Origin: Phytopseudomonas punonensis
GTDB taxonomy: Bacteria; Pseudomonadota; Gammaproteobacteria; Pseudomonadales; Pseudomonadaceae
Reading direction: 5' to 3'
Assembly: GCF_900142655.1 (NCBI RefSeq)
Contig: NZ_FRBQ01000008.1
Location: 123,239 to 187,238, forward strand
DNA: 64,000 bases
The notes beneath the pieces are model-generated. The model had not been told where the DNA came from, did no database searches, and was given only the letters and a program-made list of their open reading frames with translations. Positions 26,527-35,689 of the stretch are shown here, one piece after another (the stretch's first letter is position 1; every line of letters starts with the position of its first letter). The position numbers and the translations under genes were made by a program.

Positions 26527-26540
26527 CCGTTATGAGCGGT

Positions 26541-26566
26541 GGCAGATAGCAGAAAAGCTATCTGCC
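26541..26566. repeat. Perfect inverted repeat after the chemoreceptor gene
   Basis: GGCAGATAGC (26541-26550), a six-base loop and GCTATCTGCC (26557-26566) form a perfect 10-base stem. No T run follows, so it is not a textbook terminator. Its GGTGGCAGA start recurs at 51638 and 63387, suggesting a small repeat family. Confidence 0.65.
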
Positions 26567-26638
26567 ATATAGCAGGGATCAATTCGCGGCCCCGCACCGG
26601 GCGCCATAGACTGGCTCCATCTGATGCAGGAGCTGACC

Positions 26639-26857
26639 ATGAATACGCAAACCGCCCCACTCGCCCCCACCGCCGACTCGCTCGACATGCCGATGCTGGC
26701 TATCGCCCTTCCCTTGCTGCTGGTTTCCCTCGCTCTGGCAGGCAGCGGAGCTGGTCCGCTGGCGCTGACGTTGTCGGGCCTCGGCGCAATTGCTTCCTAC
26801 GCGCTGGCGCGCCAGGCACTAATGGCGGGCGGTCAGTCGAAAACCGTCACCGTCTGA
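26639..26857 (+). CDS. Small membrane protein
   Basis: This 72-residue protein starts at the second Met (26639), just after AGGAGCTGACC, a strong ribosome site. Two hydrophobic helices (about residues 22-38 and 43-60, MLAIALPLLLVSLALAG and LALTLSGLGAIASYALARQ) predict two membrane spans with a small turn. Its last 25 bases overlap the convergent thioesterase gene. I do not recognise a family. Confidence 0.65.
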   Translation: MNTQTAPLAPTADSLDMPMLAIALPLLLVSLALAGSGAGPLALTLSGLGAIASYALARQALMAGGQSKTVTV

Positions 26858-27630
26858 CGGCTGATAGCGAGTAACTCCCCACCTGCACTCCACAACGTCG
26901 CCGCGATATGCCCGTAGCCGTCACGGGCATGTTCGATTTCGGCGCGATACAGGCACCACTGATCAGAAGTGACCGCGCTCAGCGGCTGGATGAATTCGAT
27001 GGTCCAGGTCAATGAGCTGCCGGGCGCAGGCTTCTTGAGCAATGACAGTACTGCCGGTGGCCAGGCATCGACCAAACCCAGCAAATGAGCTTCGTCGATG
27101 GTTTTGACTCGCTCCTGCTGGCGCAAGCGCACCCAGCCGCCCATCTCGCGGGACTGACTGCTACTGAATGGCAAGCCGCCCAGCCCCCAGCGCATCGCCA
27201 GGTGCCGGGTAAACTCCGGCGTGACCTGAGAGATGTAAGGCAACTCCTGACTGTCTCCCACTGCCTTGAGCACGGGTGTGGGCTGCGCCTGAACCACGAC
27301 CGAAGAAGCGCGTGGCGCACCGAAGCTGCCCTGCACGAGGGTCAACACCTGGCCATTTTGCAGCGCCCGACCGAGCACCTGGCTGACCGCCGAGCCCTCG
27401 CGCAACACCTCGGCCTCGAAGCAGATCGGCACGCCAGGCGTGACCGGCGCGACGAAGGTGATCGACAGAGACCGTGGCAGACGTTGCGCCGCCACCTTAC
27501 TGCGCATCACGGCATAGACCAACGCGACGACAAGACCACCAAAAACCGTACGCCCCTGACCCCAATCCGGGGCAATCGTCAACGCCTCAGGCGTGCGCTC
27601 CACCTGCTCCAGCAACTCGAAGAAATCCAT
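26833..27630 (-). CDS. Acyl-CoA thioesterase family protein (double hotdog)
   Basis: The 265 residues from the ATG at 27630 (GGAG lies six bases upstream; two earlier in-frame ATG codons have no site) form two hotdog halves: GQGRTVFGGLVVALVYAV in the first and LGLVDAWPPAVLSLLKKPAPG in the second. The arrangement matches the TesB-like/4HBT_3 thioesterase family. It probably hydrolyses acyl-CoA in the cytoplasm, substrate unknown. Confidence 0.87.
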   Translation of the reverse strand: MDFFELLEQVERTPEALTIAPDWGQGRTVFGGLVVALVYAVMRSKVAAQRLPRSLSITFVAPVTPGVPICFEAEVLREGSAVSQVLGRALQNGQVLTLVQGSFGAPRASSVVVQAQPTPVLKAVGDSQELPYISQVTPEFTRHLAMRWGLGGLPFSSSQSREMGGWVRLRQQERVKTIDEAHLLGLVDAWPPAVLSLLKKPAPGSSLTWTIEFIQPLSAVTSDQWCLYRAEIEHARDGYGHIAATLWSAGGELLAISRQTVTVFD

Positions 27631-27740
27631 GCCCATCTCCATAAAGGTTGGCCTATGGCCAGATGCTAAGAGACTCGCTGCGCCACCGCGAGTATTTAGC
27701 AGGCGTCATTTCGGTCATTGCTGAGCAGAATACAAATAGA

Positions 27741-28502
27741 TCACTCAAGCGCCGCCAGCAGGCGTGCCTGAATCATTTCCGCCGACTGCTCGGCGTCCTG
27801 CATGGACTGGCGCCAAGCAGGAACGAACTTTCGCAGATCAGACTCGTGCTCGGCCGTTGCCAGCCACTGCAAGTGGTCGTGCCAATCACCGAGGGCAGAT
27901 TGGCCTTTTTTCAGTAGGCGCAACTGGTCGGCCTTGAAGGGTGACAAGTGCGGATAAGCCTCGGCGGTATAGCGCACGCGCTTGATCAGCAAGCGCACCT
28001 GATGACGGTCATGTTGCGGGTCGCGCAAGGCGTCGACCAACTTGCCACGCTGCTTGCGCAAATAGCGCCGCACGTTGCTTTCCAGATCATCCAGCTCACC
28101 GCTGGCTTGCTGTACCGCTAGCTCGTATGGCCACTCGTCCAGCGCCTGAAACAACGCCGGCAGCGCTCTGCTCGACAACACCAGCGAGTCGCCCTTGCGG
28201 CGCTGCACGGTGCGCCTGTCGGCGGCTGCGTGTTCACCCTGCTTGCGCAGCAGCTCGATCAATACTTCCAGATCTCGCAGCGGGCCGCTCAGGCGCCCGA
28301 GCTCGGCAGCACGCTGTTGCAACGAATCACTGCTGGCAGCGCCCTTGAGCGGCTTGAGCAGGCTGCGCAACCGGCGCAGACAAACACGCAGATCATGCAG
28401 CGCCTCACCATCGGTTTGCGCCTGCAGGCGCTCTCGACAGGCATAAAGTGCGACCTGCAAACGCAGCACTTCGCTGCGCAACTTGCCGACGAAACCACTC
28501 AA
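27741..28502 (-). CDS. CHAD-domain protein
   Basis: These 253 residues are rich in His, Arg and Leu with the CHAD repeats ALHDLRVCLRRLRSLLKPLK and HQVRLLIKRVRYTAEAYPHL; conserved histidines and basic side chains line a pocket that binds polyphosphate in characterised members. The start is a TTG at 28502 with AGGAG eight bases upstream, better than any ATG nearby. The gene begins 22 bases after the tgpA stop and is probably the last gene of the MoxR-DUF58-TgpA operon. No CYTH phosphatase domain is attached. Confidence 0.88.
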   Translation of the reverse strand: MSGFVGKLRSEVLRLQVALYACRERLQAQTDGEALHDLRVCLRRLRSLLKPLKGAASSDSLQQRAAELGRLSGPLRDLEVLIELLRKQGEHAAADRRTVQRRKGDSLVLSSRALPALFQALDEWPYELAVQQASGELDDLESNVRRYLRKQRGKLVDALRDPQHDRHQVRLLIKRVRYTAEAYPHLSPFKADQLRLLKKGQSALGDWHDHLQWLATAEHESDLRKFVPAWRQSMQDAEQSAEMIQARLLAALE

Positions 28503-28524
28503 TGCAGCACTCCTGGAAAACTGG

Positions 28525-30519
28525 TCATGGGGATCGACTCCAACGCCATGGCAGCCCGCGGCGCAGCGTCTTCAGCTGTTGGTGCAAAAGCCGCGGGGAA
28601 ACGTTCTGCCCAGCATAACGCTGCGCTTCGAAAATCTGCACGAAGGTGTTGATGGCGTCGGCCTGCGCGGGCAGAACCTGACCTGCGCGCGCCGCAAAGG
28701 CACGCGGTCCTTCGCCAGCCTGGCGCGACACGCCGTGCTGAGCCAACAATTGCTCGAACCGCTGGAATACACGCAGCAACGGGTCACGCTCAACGCGCCA
28801 GGGCTTGAACAGCCACAACGATAGCAGGCCCAGCAAAAAACCACCGCCGCCGACCAGTGCGAGGATAAGACGGCTGGCATCAACCTGGCCAAACCAGCGC
28901 TGCAGCAGCTCGAACTGTTGCGCGCCCTGGTAGCCCAGCACCCAGCGCTGCCAGCCGTAATTGAGGTCATCCCAGGCCAGACGCAGCTCGTTGAGCCAGG
29001 TCAGATTGCGATAGCGCAACGGTGAAAAGGGCGAGTCAGCGAGAAAGCTCTGCTCACCTGCCAGTGCCTGTTCGAGGCCTTGTTCGATACGCTCGGGAGC
29101 GACCTGAAAGGTCGGGTCTACACTCGTCCAGCCCTTGCCCGGCTGCCAGTATTCGACCCAGGCGTGGGCGTCGAACTGGCGTACCTGCACGTAATTGCCA
29201 TTGCTGCTCAGCTCACCGCCCTGGTAACCGGCCACCACTCGGCTGGGAATGCCGGCGGCGCGTAACACGAAGGTCATCGCGCCAGCGTAATGGGCACAGA
29301 AGCCGCTGCGCGTATCGAACAGAAAGCCATCGATGGAATCAGCGCCCAAAGGCGTTGGCGTCAGGGTATACACGTAGGGTTGGCGGTTGAAATGGCTGAG
29401 CAAGGCCTGGATCAGCTGTTCATCTTGCGGGTATTGGCTGCGCAGCTCAGCGGCCCAGGCACGGCTGCGTGGATCGCCCTGCTGCGGCAGACGCAGCCAG
29501 GTCTTCAGGCGCGCATCGGGCACTTGCGGCTCGCGTAAAGCCTGAGGCCAAGAGCTGACGCTGTAGAGCAGCGGCCGATCAATTGGCCGAATGCGCTGCA
29601 AGCGAAAATCACCCATCTGCCGCGTGCCCTGCAAATCGGTCTGCGCAACGTCAAGGGCGAACAACCAGGGTCGCGTGGTCGGCTGCATGACAATGCTGTA
29701 ACGCTTCGCCTCGCCACGCGCTTGCCACTCGGGTGCTGGCGAAAATTGCGCAGCGGATGATTGCGACCAACGCCGGCCATCGAAGTCGTCGAGTGTCAGC
29801 GCACGCCAATAAAGCTCGTTACGCGGCGGCACCTCGCCCTCGAAACTGGCGCGGAAGGCCAGCTCGCTGGAGCGCGTCAGCTCGGCGATATCACCCGGCG
29901 CCATGCTATCGGCAAGCCCGGTGACCGCGCCGCGATCGTTTGGCACCGGCAGCGACCACAGAGGCCCCAGGCGCGGAAAGAACAGGAACAGCAGGAGCAT
30001 CAGCGGCAGCGCCTGCAGCAGCAAGCTGGCCGACAGACGCAGCGTGCGCCAAGGGCGAGTCGCCGTGCCACTCTGCTGCAAGCCGATCAACGCGGCCAGC
30101 AGGGCACAAACCGGCAGCAGGCTGAAGAGCGCGACGAGGATGCTGTCATCGAATAGATACGCGGTAATCACCACGAAAAAGCCGAGGAAAATCACCACCA
30201 GCGCATCACGTCGAGTGCGCATCTCTAACAGTTTGAGCGTGAACGCGGCCACCAGCAGCACCACGCCGCCGTCCAGCCCGACCAGGGTGCCGCGGGACAG
30301 GAACACGCCGGCTGCCGCCAGGATGATCAGGCAGACTCGCACGAGGCGGCTGGGGTAGCCGGCGCGCATGCGAAATATCTGTATACGCCACAGCGCGCAC
30401 GCCAGCCACAGGCCGATGGCCCACACCGGCAGATGGAACGCGTGTGGCAGGATGGCCAGCCCCTGGGCCACCAACAGCCACGTCAGACTGATACGCGGAA
30501 TGCCCGACACGCTGCTCAT
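28525..30519 (-). CDS. tgpA: TgpA, membrane transglutaminase-like protein
   Basis: The 664 residues from the ATG at 30519, which overlaps the DUF58 stop by four bases, hold about five to six N-terminal membrane spans, a periplasmic transglutaminase-like domain and one C-terminal span (about 548-570). The triad is intact: C408 in SGFCAHYAGAM, H452 in FDAHAWVEYW and D468 in WTSVDPT. This closely matches P. aeruginosa TgpA, whose gene is reported as essential. The periplasmic target is unknown. It stands in the operon MoxR-DUF58-TgpA. Confidence 0.94.
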   Translation of the reverse strand: MSSVSGIPRISLTWLLVAQGLAILPHAFHLPVWAIGLWLACALWRIQIFRMRAGYPSRLVRVCLIILAAAGVFLSRGTLVGLDGGVVLLVAAFTLKLLEMRTRRDALVVIFLGFFVVITAYLFDDSILVALFSLLPVCALLAALIGLQQSGTATRPWRTLRLSASLLLQALPLMLLLFLFFPRLGPLWSLPVPNDRGAVTGLADSMAPGDIAELTRSSELAFRASFEGEVPPRNELYWRALTLDDFDGRRWSQSSAAQFSPAPEWQARGEAKRYSIVMQPTTRPWLFALDVAQTDLQGTRQMGDFRLQRIRPIDRPLLYSVSSWPQALREPQVPDARLKTWLRLPQQGDPRSRAWAAELRSQYPQDEQLIQALLSHFNRQPYVYTLTPTPLGADSIDGFLFDTRSGFCAHYAGAMTFVLRAAGIPSRVVAGYQGGELSSNGNYVQVRQFDAHAWVEYWQPGKGWTSVDPTFQVAPERIEQGLEQALAGEQSFLADSPFSPLRYRNLTWLNELRLAWDDLNYGWQRWVLGYQGAQQFELLQRWFGQVDASRLILALVGGGGFLLGLLSLWLFKPWRVERDPLLRVFQRFEQLLAQHGVSRQAGEGPRAFAARAGQVLPAQADAINTFVQIFEAQRYAGQNVSPRLLHQQLKTLRRGLPWRWSRSP

Positions 30520-31499
30520 ACCTGAGCCCCGCACAACGCCAACGCACGCAGGCACTCTTCACGATGTCGCTCACCGATGGCGACCGGCAACACCTCATTC
30601 GGTAGCTGCAGGCCGAACGGTTGCTGACGCTCGCAAAGCACCAGCACCCAGTGACACAGCAACGACAGGCGACTTTCCAAATCACCACTGAGCACATCGA
30701 AATCCAGCAGCAAATCGCGGCCGCTTTGGGCAGCAAAGTCCTTGACCAGCAAACCATGGCCGCGCGAGTAAGCCTTCCAGTGCAAGCGCTTGCGAGAATC
30801 TCCCGGCTGGTAGGTGCGCAGTCCCTGAAAATCATCGCTGCCCTGCCCCTGGCTCAGTTGCCCGGCCTGCTCGTCATCCTCGCGGCCACCAGCCGCCAAC
30901 GGCAATTCGCCTTCCAGCGGGCGCGGGTACACCAGCACCGCCTGGTCAAGGTCGACATGGCTCCAGGCTACCAGCAGGCCCAATGGAAAGCGGCTTTCGA
31001 CCCGCAACCTGCCGGGGCGCAGCCAACCACGGCGCTGCGTTTGCTGACCCAGCTCGCACTCTGCCGAGCCCTGCGCAGCCACATCCAGCTGCTGCAACTC
31101 GGCAGGCGGCCAGCCCAGTGCGATAGCTTCATGGGCGCGGCCACGGCTCTCCAGGCGCACACGCAGGCGCGCCGACTCGCCGGCGAACACCGGCCCAGCA
31201 CCGCCAGCGTGCAGCACCAACCCCGCCAGATTGCGGTAGGTGTGCAGGATGGTGACGATGAAAACCGAACCGAGCAGAAAGGTCAGCCCGTACGCCAGGC
31301 TGCTTTGATAATTGATGGCGGCCAGCAGCATGACCAACAGGGCAAAGAGGAAGGCTACGCCGACCCGGCTCGGCAGGATGAAGATCCGCCGTTGGTTGAG
31401 CTGAACACTGGCAGCGGCCGGAATGCGCTTGGCTAGCCAGCGGTTCCAGCGCTTATTGAACGCAGTCGTCAAAGCGCAGGCACTTCGCGCAGCAGCCAC
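30516..31499 (-). CDS. DUF58 protein of the TgpA operon
   Basis: This 327-residue protein has two close membrane spans (about 48-95, VGVAFLFALLVMLLAAINYQ) and a C-terminal DUF58/von Willebrand A-like region with QGSDDFQGLRTYQPGDSRKR and IHWKAY-type residues (LHWKAYSRG). It overlaps the MoxR gene by 31 bases if the GTG at 31499 is the start. A TTG at 31472, right at the MoxR stop, is an alternative; neither has a clear ribosome site. MoxR ATPases with DUF58 proteins act as chaperone pairs that mature partner proteins, here probably TgpA. Confidence 0.88.
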   Translation of the reverse strand: MAAARSACALTTAFNKRWNRWLAKRIPAAASVQLNQRRIFILPSRVGVAFLFALLVMLLAAINYQSSLAYGLTFLLGSVFIVTILHTYRNLAGLVLHAGGAGPVFAGESARLRVRLESRGRAHEAIALGWPPAELQQLDVAAQGSAECELGQQTQRRGWLRPGRLRVESRFPLGLLVAWSHVDLDQAVLVYPRPLEGELPLAAGGREDDEQAGQLSQGQGSDDFQGLRTYQPGDSRKRLHWKAYSRGHGLLVKDFAAQSGRDLLLDFDVLSGDLESRLSLLCHWVLVLCERQQPFGLQLPNEVLPVAIGERHREECLRALALCGAQV

Positions 31500-32386
31500 T
31501 GCACCAGGGCGCCACCGCCGTGCCCGGCGGGGTCTGCCTGATCACGCAAGCGGTGCCCGGCTACTGACGGCAGGACGGCCTGCACGTCCTCGGGAATCAC
31601 ATAATCACGTTCGGCCAACAGCGCCCAGGCCCGCGCAGCAGCCAACAGCGCCAGGCTAGCGCGTGGCGACAAGCCCCAGGCGAACTGCGGCTGGCTGCGT
31701 GTGGCCTCGACCAGACGCAGCACGTAATCGACCAGCGCATCACTGACACGCACCTTCGGTACTTCGGCCTGCAGCTTGGCCAGCTCGACATGATTGAGTA
31801 CCGCATCGAGCGTCGGCAGCACCGAACGCCGCGGCTCGCCCAGCAGTAGGGCTTTTTCCGCAGCACGGGCCGGATAGCCCAGCGACAGACGCATCAGAAA
31901 GCGATCCAGCTGAGATTCGGGCAACGCGAATGTGCCGCTCTGGCTGATCGGGTTCTGGGTGGCGATAACGAAGAACGGATCGGGCAGTGGCCGGGTCGCA
32001 CCTTCGATAGTGACCTGCCCCTCCTCCATGGCTTCCAGCAACGCACTCTGGCTTTTCGGCGTGGCGCGGTTGATCTCGTCTGCCAGCACCAGTTCGGCGA
32101 AGATCGGCCCGGGATGAAACAGAAACTGCCCGCTGTCCTTGTCAAACACCGAGGTGCCGAGAATATCGCCGGGCAGCAGATCGGAGGTGAACTGAATACG
32201 CTGAAAACTCAAGCCCAGCACCTTGGCCAAGGCGTGGCTAAGGGTGGTTTTGCCCATGCCGGGCAAGTCCTCGATCAGCAGGTGGCCGCGCGCCAAAAGA
32301 CAGGTCAGAGCGAGGCGCACCTGCGCCTCCTTGCCGAGCAGTACCTGGTTTACGGTATCCAGGCAGGCGTCCAGTTTCGTGTGCAT
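31469..32386 (-). CDS. MoxR-type AAA+ ATPase
   Basis: The 305 residues from the ATG at 32386 (site GAGGAG) hold Walker A LPGMGKTTLSHALA (about residues 39-52), Walker B LVLADEINRA, sensor 1 FFVIATQNP and the arginine-finger region with ESQLDRFLMRLSLGYP. The MoxR family acts as chaperones on metal- or redox-linked and envelope proteins. It is the first gene of the TgpA operon. Confidence 0.94.
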   Translation of the reverse strand: MHTKLDACLDTVNQVLLGKEAQVRLALTCLLARGHLLIEDLPGMGKTTLSHALAKVLGLSFQRIQFTSDLLPGDILGTSVFDKDSGQFLFHPGPIFAELVLADEINRATPKSQSALLEAMEEGQVTIEGATRPLPDPFFVIATQNPISQSGTFALPESQLDRFLMRLSLGYPARAAEKALLLGEPRRSVLPTLDAVLNHVELAKLQAEVPKVRVSDALVDYVLRLVEATRSQPQFAWGLSPRASLALLAAARAWALLAERDYVIPEDVQAVLPSVAGHRLRDQADPAGHGGGALVQWLLREVPAL

Positions 32387-32523
32387 CGTCCACTCCTCAT
32401 GCAAGTGGCTCGATGCTACTGACCTGATGGCAGCGGGCAAAGCGTTACGTAATGTTTGCTGACGAAACTGTGCGCACGCCCGTGCTTGAGCGGACAAGTT
32501 GCGACCTGGTCGTCAACTTCGAC

Positions 32524-34482
32524 TCACAGACGAAAGTGCCCGGCCATGCCCTGCAGCTCGCGCCCAAGGGCGGCCAATTGCTGGCTGGAGCCGGCATTCT
32601 CTTCCATGGCTGCAGCGGACTGTTCACTGATGTCGCGAATCGACGTCACGCTGCGGTTGATATCTTCGGCCACTGCCGTTTGCTCCTCGGCCGCTGCAGC
32701 GATCTGCTGATTCATGCCGTGAATCACCGCAACGGCCTCAGCGATGCTGCTCAGCGCTTGCTGGGTATGCTCGGCGTCATGCACCACCTGCTCGACCAGC
32801 TCATCGCTCTGGCGCATATCCGCCACCGAACGGCCAGCTCCCGCGCGCAACACACCGAGCAGGCCGTCAATTTCCTCGGTGGATTGCTGCGTGCGCTTGG
32901 CCAGCGCGCGCACCTCATCGGCGACTACCGCGAATCCACGTCCCTGCTCTCCTGCACGCGCGGCCTCGATCGCTGCATTGAGAGCCAACAGATTAGTCTG
33001 CTGAGCCACACTCTTGATCACTTCAAGCACCGCATCGATGTGCCGCGTGTCCTGGCTCAGCTGCTCAATGCCCTGACGCGTCACCGCCATGGCGGCGACC
33101 AATTGTTCGATGCGCTGCAAGGTTTCGCGCACTACCTCGCGGCCCACGCCGACCCGCGAATCGGCCAGTGCCGTAGACGCTGCGGCCTGTTCGGCGTTTT
33201 GCGCCACCTCATGAACCGTCGCTGCCATCTGGTTGATCGCAGTTGCCACCAAATCGGTTTCTTCCTTCTGCCCATTGACGCCCTGACGGGCCTGTTCGGT
33301 AACTGATGAAAGCGTTTGTGCCGACGTGGAGAGCTGGGTAACGCCCTCCTGCAGGCGGCCAACCATGGTACGCAGGTCTCGCGACATACCCTGCATGGCC
33401 AGCAGCAGCTGGCCAATCTCATCGGTGCGCGTCACCTCGATCTCGGCGCCTAGGTCGCCGGCGGCAATACGTTGAGCAACGGCTGTCACCTGCTTAAGCG
33501 GCCGCACGATCACCCGGGTAATAATTAAGGTTGCCAGCAAGCCAACCAGCAACGCGGCGCCGGCGGCGCATAGGATCAACAGCGCGCTGGCGCGCACCAG
33601 CTTGTGCACCGCATCTTTCTGCTCGGCATAGGTATGGCCGACCAGCTCAACCACCTGACCTGCACGCTCGACCAGCTTGGCATGCTCCTGTTGTTGCTGT
33701 TTCAGCAGGTCGGTGTATTCCTTCAGACGCTCATTGAACGAGTCAATATTGCCCACCACTTCAGCGAGCACAGAGCGATACCCCGGATCACGCAGCGCGT
33801 CGCGCAGTTGCGCGGCCTGGGCCTGGGCATCGAGTGCTTCCTGGATTTTCGTATCGGGCACCTCCCCGCTGGTGCGGCTGCTTTCCAGTAGTACCCGCGC
33901 TTGCTCCAGGGCCTGCAGAAGTAGCACATGCACCTTGCCGATCTGCCCTGCCTGCGTAACGGCATCGCCGCCTTCAGTGCCCTGGCTGTCCTTAAGGGAA
34001 TAAACACCGTCTTCGGCCAACCCTTCCTTGAGCAGATCAAGGCTGTTGGCAGCGCCCACTACCAGCCATTTCGCCGCATCCAGCGACAGACGCATGTTAT
34101 CGCTCTGCTCCACATAGCGATCAAAGACCTCAACGTACCCGGCAACGCCTTCATCGACCTGCTGCAGCGCAACGCGCTCATCCCCGGAAACCTGCTCAAG
34201 CAGCTGCTTGACCTGTTCGCGAATGGCTTGCGCCTGCTCATGAAGACGCTGGGTTTGTGCCGCGTCGCCGCTGATGATGAAGCTCTGCTCCGTGCTGCGC
34301 ATCTGCGCGACCCGATCATTGATATCGCTGAAATGTTCGAGCAGCGAGAACCTCGCGCCTACATCACGCAGAGCAAAAAAACCGGCGGCGGCCACCACCA
34401 GAGTGAGTACCAAGACGACCCCGAACCCCAACGACAATTTGACCGCGGTAGCAAGACTGGCCAGTGAGCGTAGAGAAACCAT
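32524..34482 (-). CDS. Methyl-accepting chemotaxis protein with long helical (HBM-like) sensor
   Basis: The 652 residues from the ATG at 34482 (GGAG nine bases upstream) hold a membrane span (about 14-35), a periplasmic all-helical domain of about 260 residues, a second span (about 295-320), HAMP and the signalling domain with QTNLLALNAAIEAARAGEQ. Length and helix pattern fit the helical bimodular sensor found in McpS-type receptors for organic acids. Ligand assignment is inference only. Confidence 0.92.
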   Translation of the reverse strand: MVSLRSLASLATAVKLSLGFGVVLVLTLVVAAAGFFALRDVGARFSLLEHFSDINDRVAQMRSTEQSFIISGDAAQTQRLHEQAQAIREQVKQLLEQVSGDERVALQQVDEGVAGYVEVFDRYVEQSDNMRLSLDAAKWLVVGAANSLDLLKEGLAEDGVYSLKDSQGTEGGDAVTQAGQIGKVHVLLLQALEQARVLLESSRTSGEVPDTKIQEALDAQAQAAQLRDALRDPGYRSVLAEVVGNIDSFNERLKEYTDLLKQQQQEHAKLVERAGQVVELVGHTYAEQKDAVHKLVRASALLILCAAGAALLVGLLATLIITRVIVRPLKQVTAVAQRIAAGDLGAEIEVTRTDEIGQLLLAMQGMSRDLRTMVGRLQEGVTQLSTSAQTLSSVTEQARQGVNGQKEETDLVATAINQMAATVHEVAQNAEQAAASTALADSRVGVGREVVRETLQRIEQLVAAMAVTRQGIEQLSQDTRHIDAVLEVIKSVAQQTNLLALNAAIEAARAGEQGRGFAVVADEVRALAKRTQQSTEEIDGLLGVLRAGAGRSVADMRQSDELVEQVVHDAEHTQQALSSIAEAVAVIHGMNQQIAAAAEEQTAVAEDINRSVTSIRDISEQSAAAMEENAGSSQQLAALGRELQGMAGHFRL

Positions 34483-34721
34483 TGTCGACACTCCCGAGCT
34501 GGGCGTATGCCCTTCAGGCATCAACAGTGAAACACCTGACTGATGGCGACAAGCCAGTAATTGATCTGGAGGTATTTTTAGCTAAAGCAGCGTCGTTTTC
34601 AGATCACTGTCGGTTGTCGGAACACACCCTCCACACGAGATAGCACTTCGCTATCAAGCACGGCTCGTTGGTAGAATCGAATCGCCTACTGGCTGAAGAT
34701 CACGTCGGCAGGATTCTCGAC

Positions 34722-35027
34722 ATGCCCACACCTTCTCTCAGCATTCCTCGCCTTGCCCTGGTTCTGGTCGGCCTGTTGGCAAGCGCTCAGAGTTACGCCG
34801 AGATGGCAGGCGGAGAAGTAGGCATTCGCCTGACTGTGCACAGCGCCTGTCAGGTCGACAGCAGCACTGAGCAGCAGAGCTTGCTGCTGACCAATCACGA
34901 TTGCCGAGACGGCTATCGCATTCGCTACCAGAATGCCGACCTGCGAGTTGACCGCGGAGCCCTTGCGCAAGCCAGTACACGTGTGGACGAGCGCTCCCCG
35001 CGCTCGCGCATAGAGCTGTATTGGTAG
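34722..35027 (+). CDS. Small exported protein, pilus/SCPU-like strand pattern
   Basis: The 101-residue protein from the ATG at 34722 (AGGA upstream) begins with a signal peptide ending SAQSYA. The mature start GGEVGIRLTVHSACQV resembles the first strand of spore-coat-U/type 1 pilin-like proteins, and a second cysteine in TNHDCRDG could form a disulfide. It lacks the rest of an SCPU domain. No chaperone or usher gene is nearby. Function unknown. Confidence 0.65.
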   Translation: MPTPSLSIPRLALVLVGLLASAQSYAEMAGGEVGIRLTVHSACQVDSSTEQQSLLLTNHDCRDGYRIRYQNADLRVDRGALAQASTRVDERSPRSRIELYW

Positions 35028-35033
35028 GACCGT

Positions 35034-35642
35034 TTAAAGCGGGCGCTGCAGGTCGAAAGTATCACGCGTGCGGCTATAGGCCGTGCCGCCCAAACGCCCG
35101 ACCAGATCGAGCCGCTGCGGGTCGATTCGGCCTTTCTCGTTGAGCACGTCGTCGCTGATATGCGCCAGCAGCACTTCGGCGAAAATCATGTGATGGTTCG
35201 GCTGCCCTTCGGGATAGCCCATGATCTGTGCAACCCGGCACTCGAACGCCACCGCGGCGCCCCTGACGCGAGGAGGTGCAACGCGGGTACTGGCCATCGA
35301 GTCGATCCCACAATGCACGAATTCACTGGTGCTGCGCGGTAATAACGCAGCACTGGCGTTCATTGCCTCGGAGTGCGCAAAGGACACTAGATGGATGACC
35401 AACTCGCCGGTTTCCTGGGCATTGCGCAGGGTATCTTTCAGCGCGCCGTCATCTCGAGTGCCGACGTTGACCAGCAAGGTCGCCGGCTCATCACTGATTA
35501 TCTGAAAGAAGCTGAAGGGCGCGAGATTGGTCACGCCCTGCGCTGAAATGCTCGACACCCAGGCAATGGGCCTGGGTGTCACGGTTGAAGCGAGCCAGCG
35601 GTAACGATCGAGTGGGGTCAGGTCAGCGAAATCGAGCAGCAT
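35034..35642 (-). CDS. Flavin reductase family protein (FMN-binding split barrel)
   Basis: The 202 residues carry TPRPIAWVSSISAQGVTNLAP, the FMN-binding start of the split-barrel flavin reductase-like family, then NVGTRDDGALKDTLRN and GYPEGQPNHHMIFAEV. It probably uses NAD(P)H to reduce FMN or supplies reduced flavin to a monooxygenase; no partner oxygenase is adjacent. It converges on the small exported protein gene with six bases between. Confidence 0.9.
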   Translation of the reverse strand: MLLDFADLTPLDRYRWLASTVTPRPIAWVSSISAQGVTNLAPFSFFQIISDEPATLLVNVGTRDDGALKDTLRNAQETGELVIHLVSFAHSEAMNASAALLPRSTSEFVHCGIDSMASTRVAPPRVRGAAVAFECRVAQIMGYPEGQPNHHMIFAEVLLAHISDDVLNEKGRIDPQRLDLVGRLGGTAYSRTRDTFDLQRPL

Positions 35643-35689
35643 TGCAATCTCCGGGATTCAGGCTGCCCTCAGCTTAACCCAGCGCGCCC

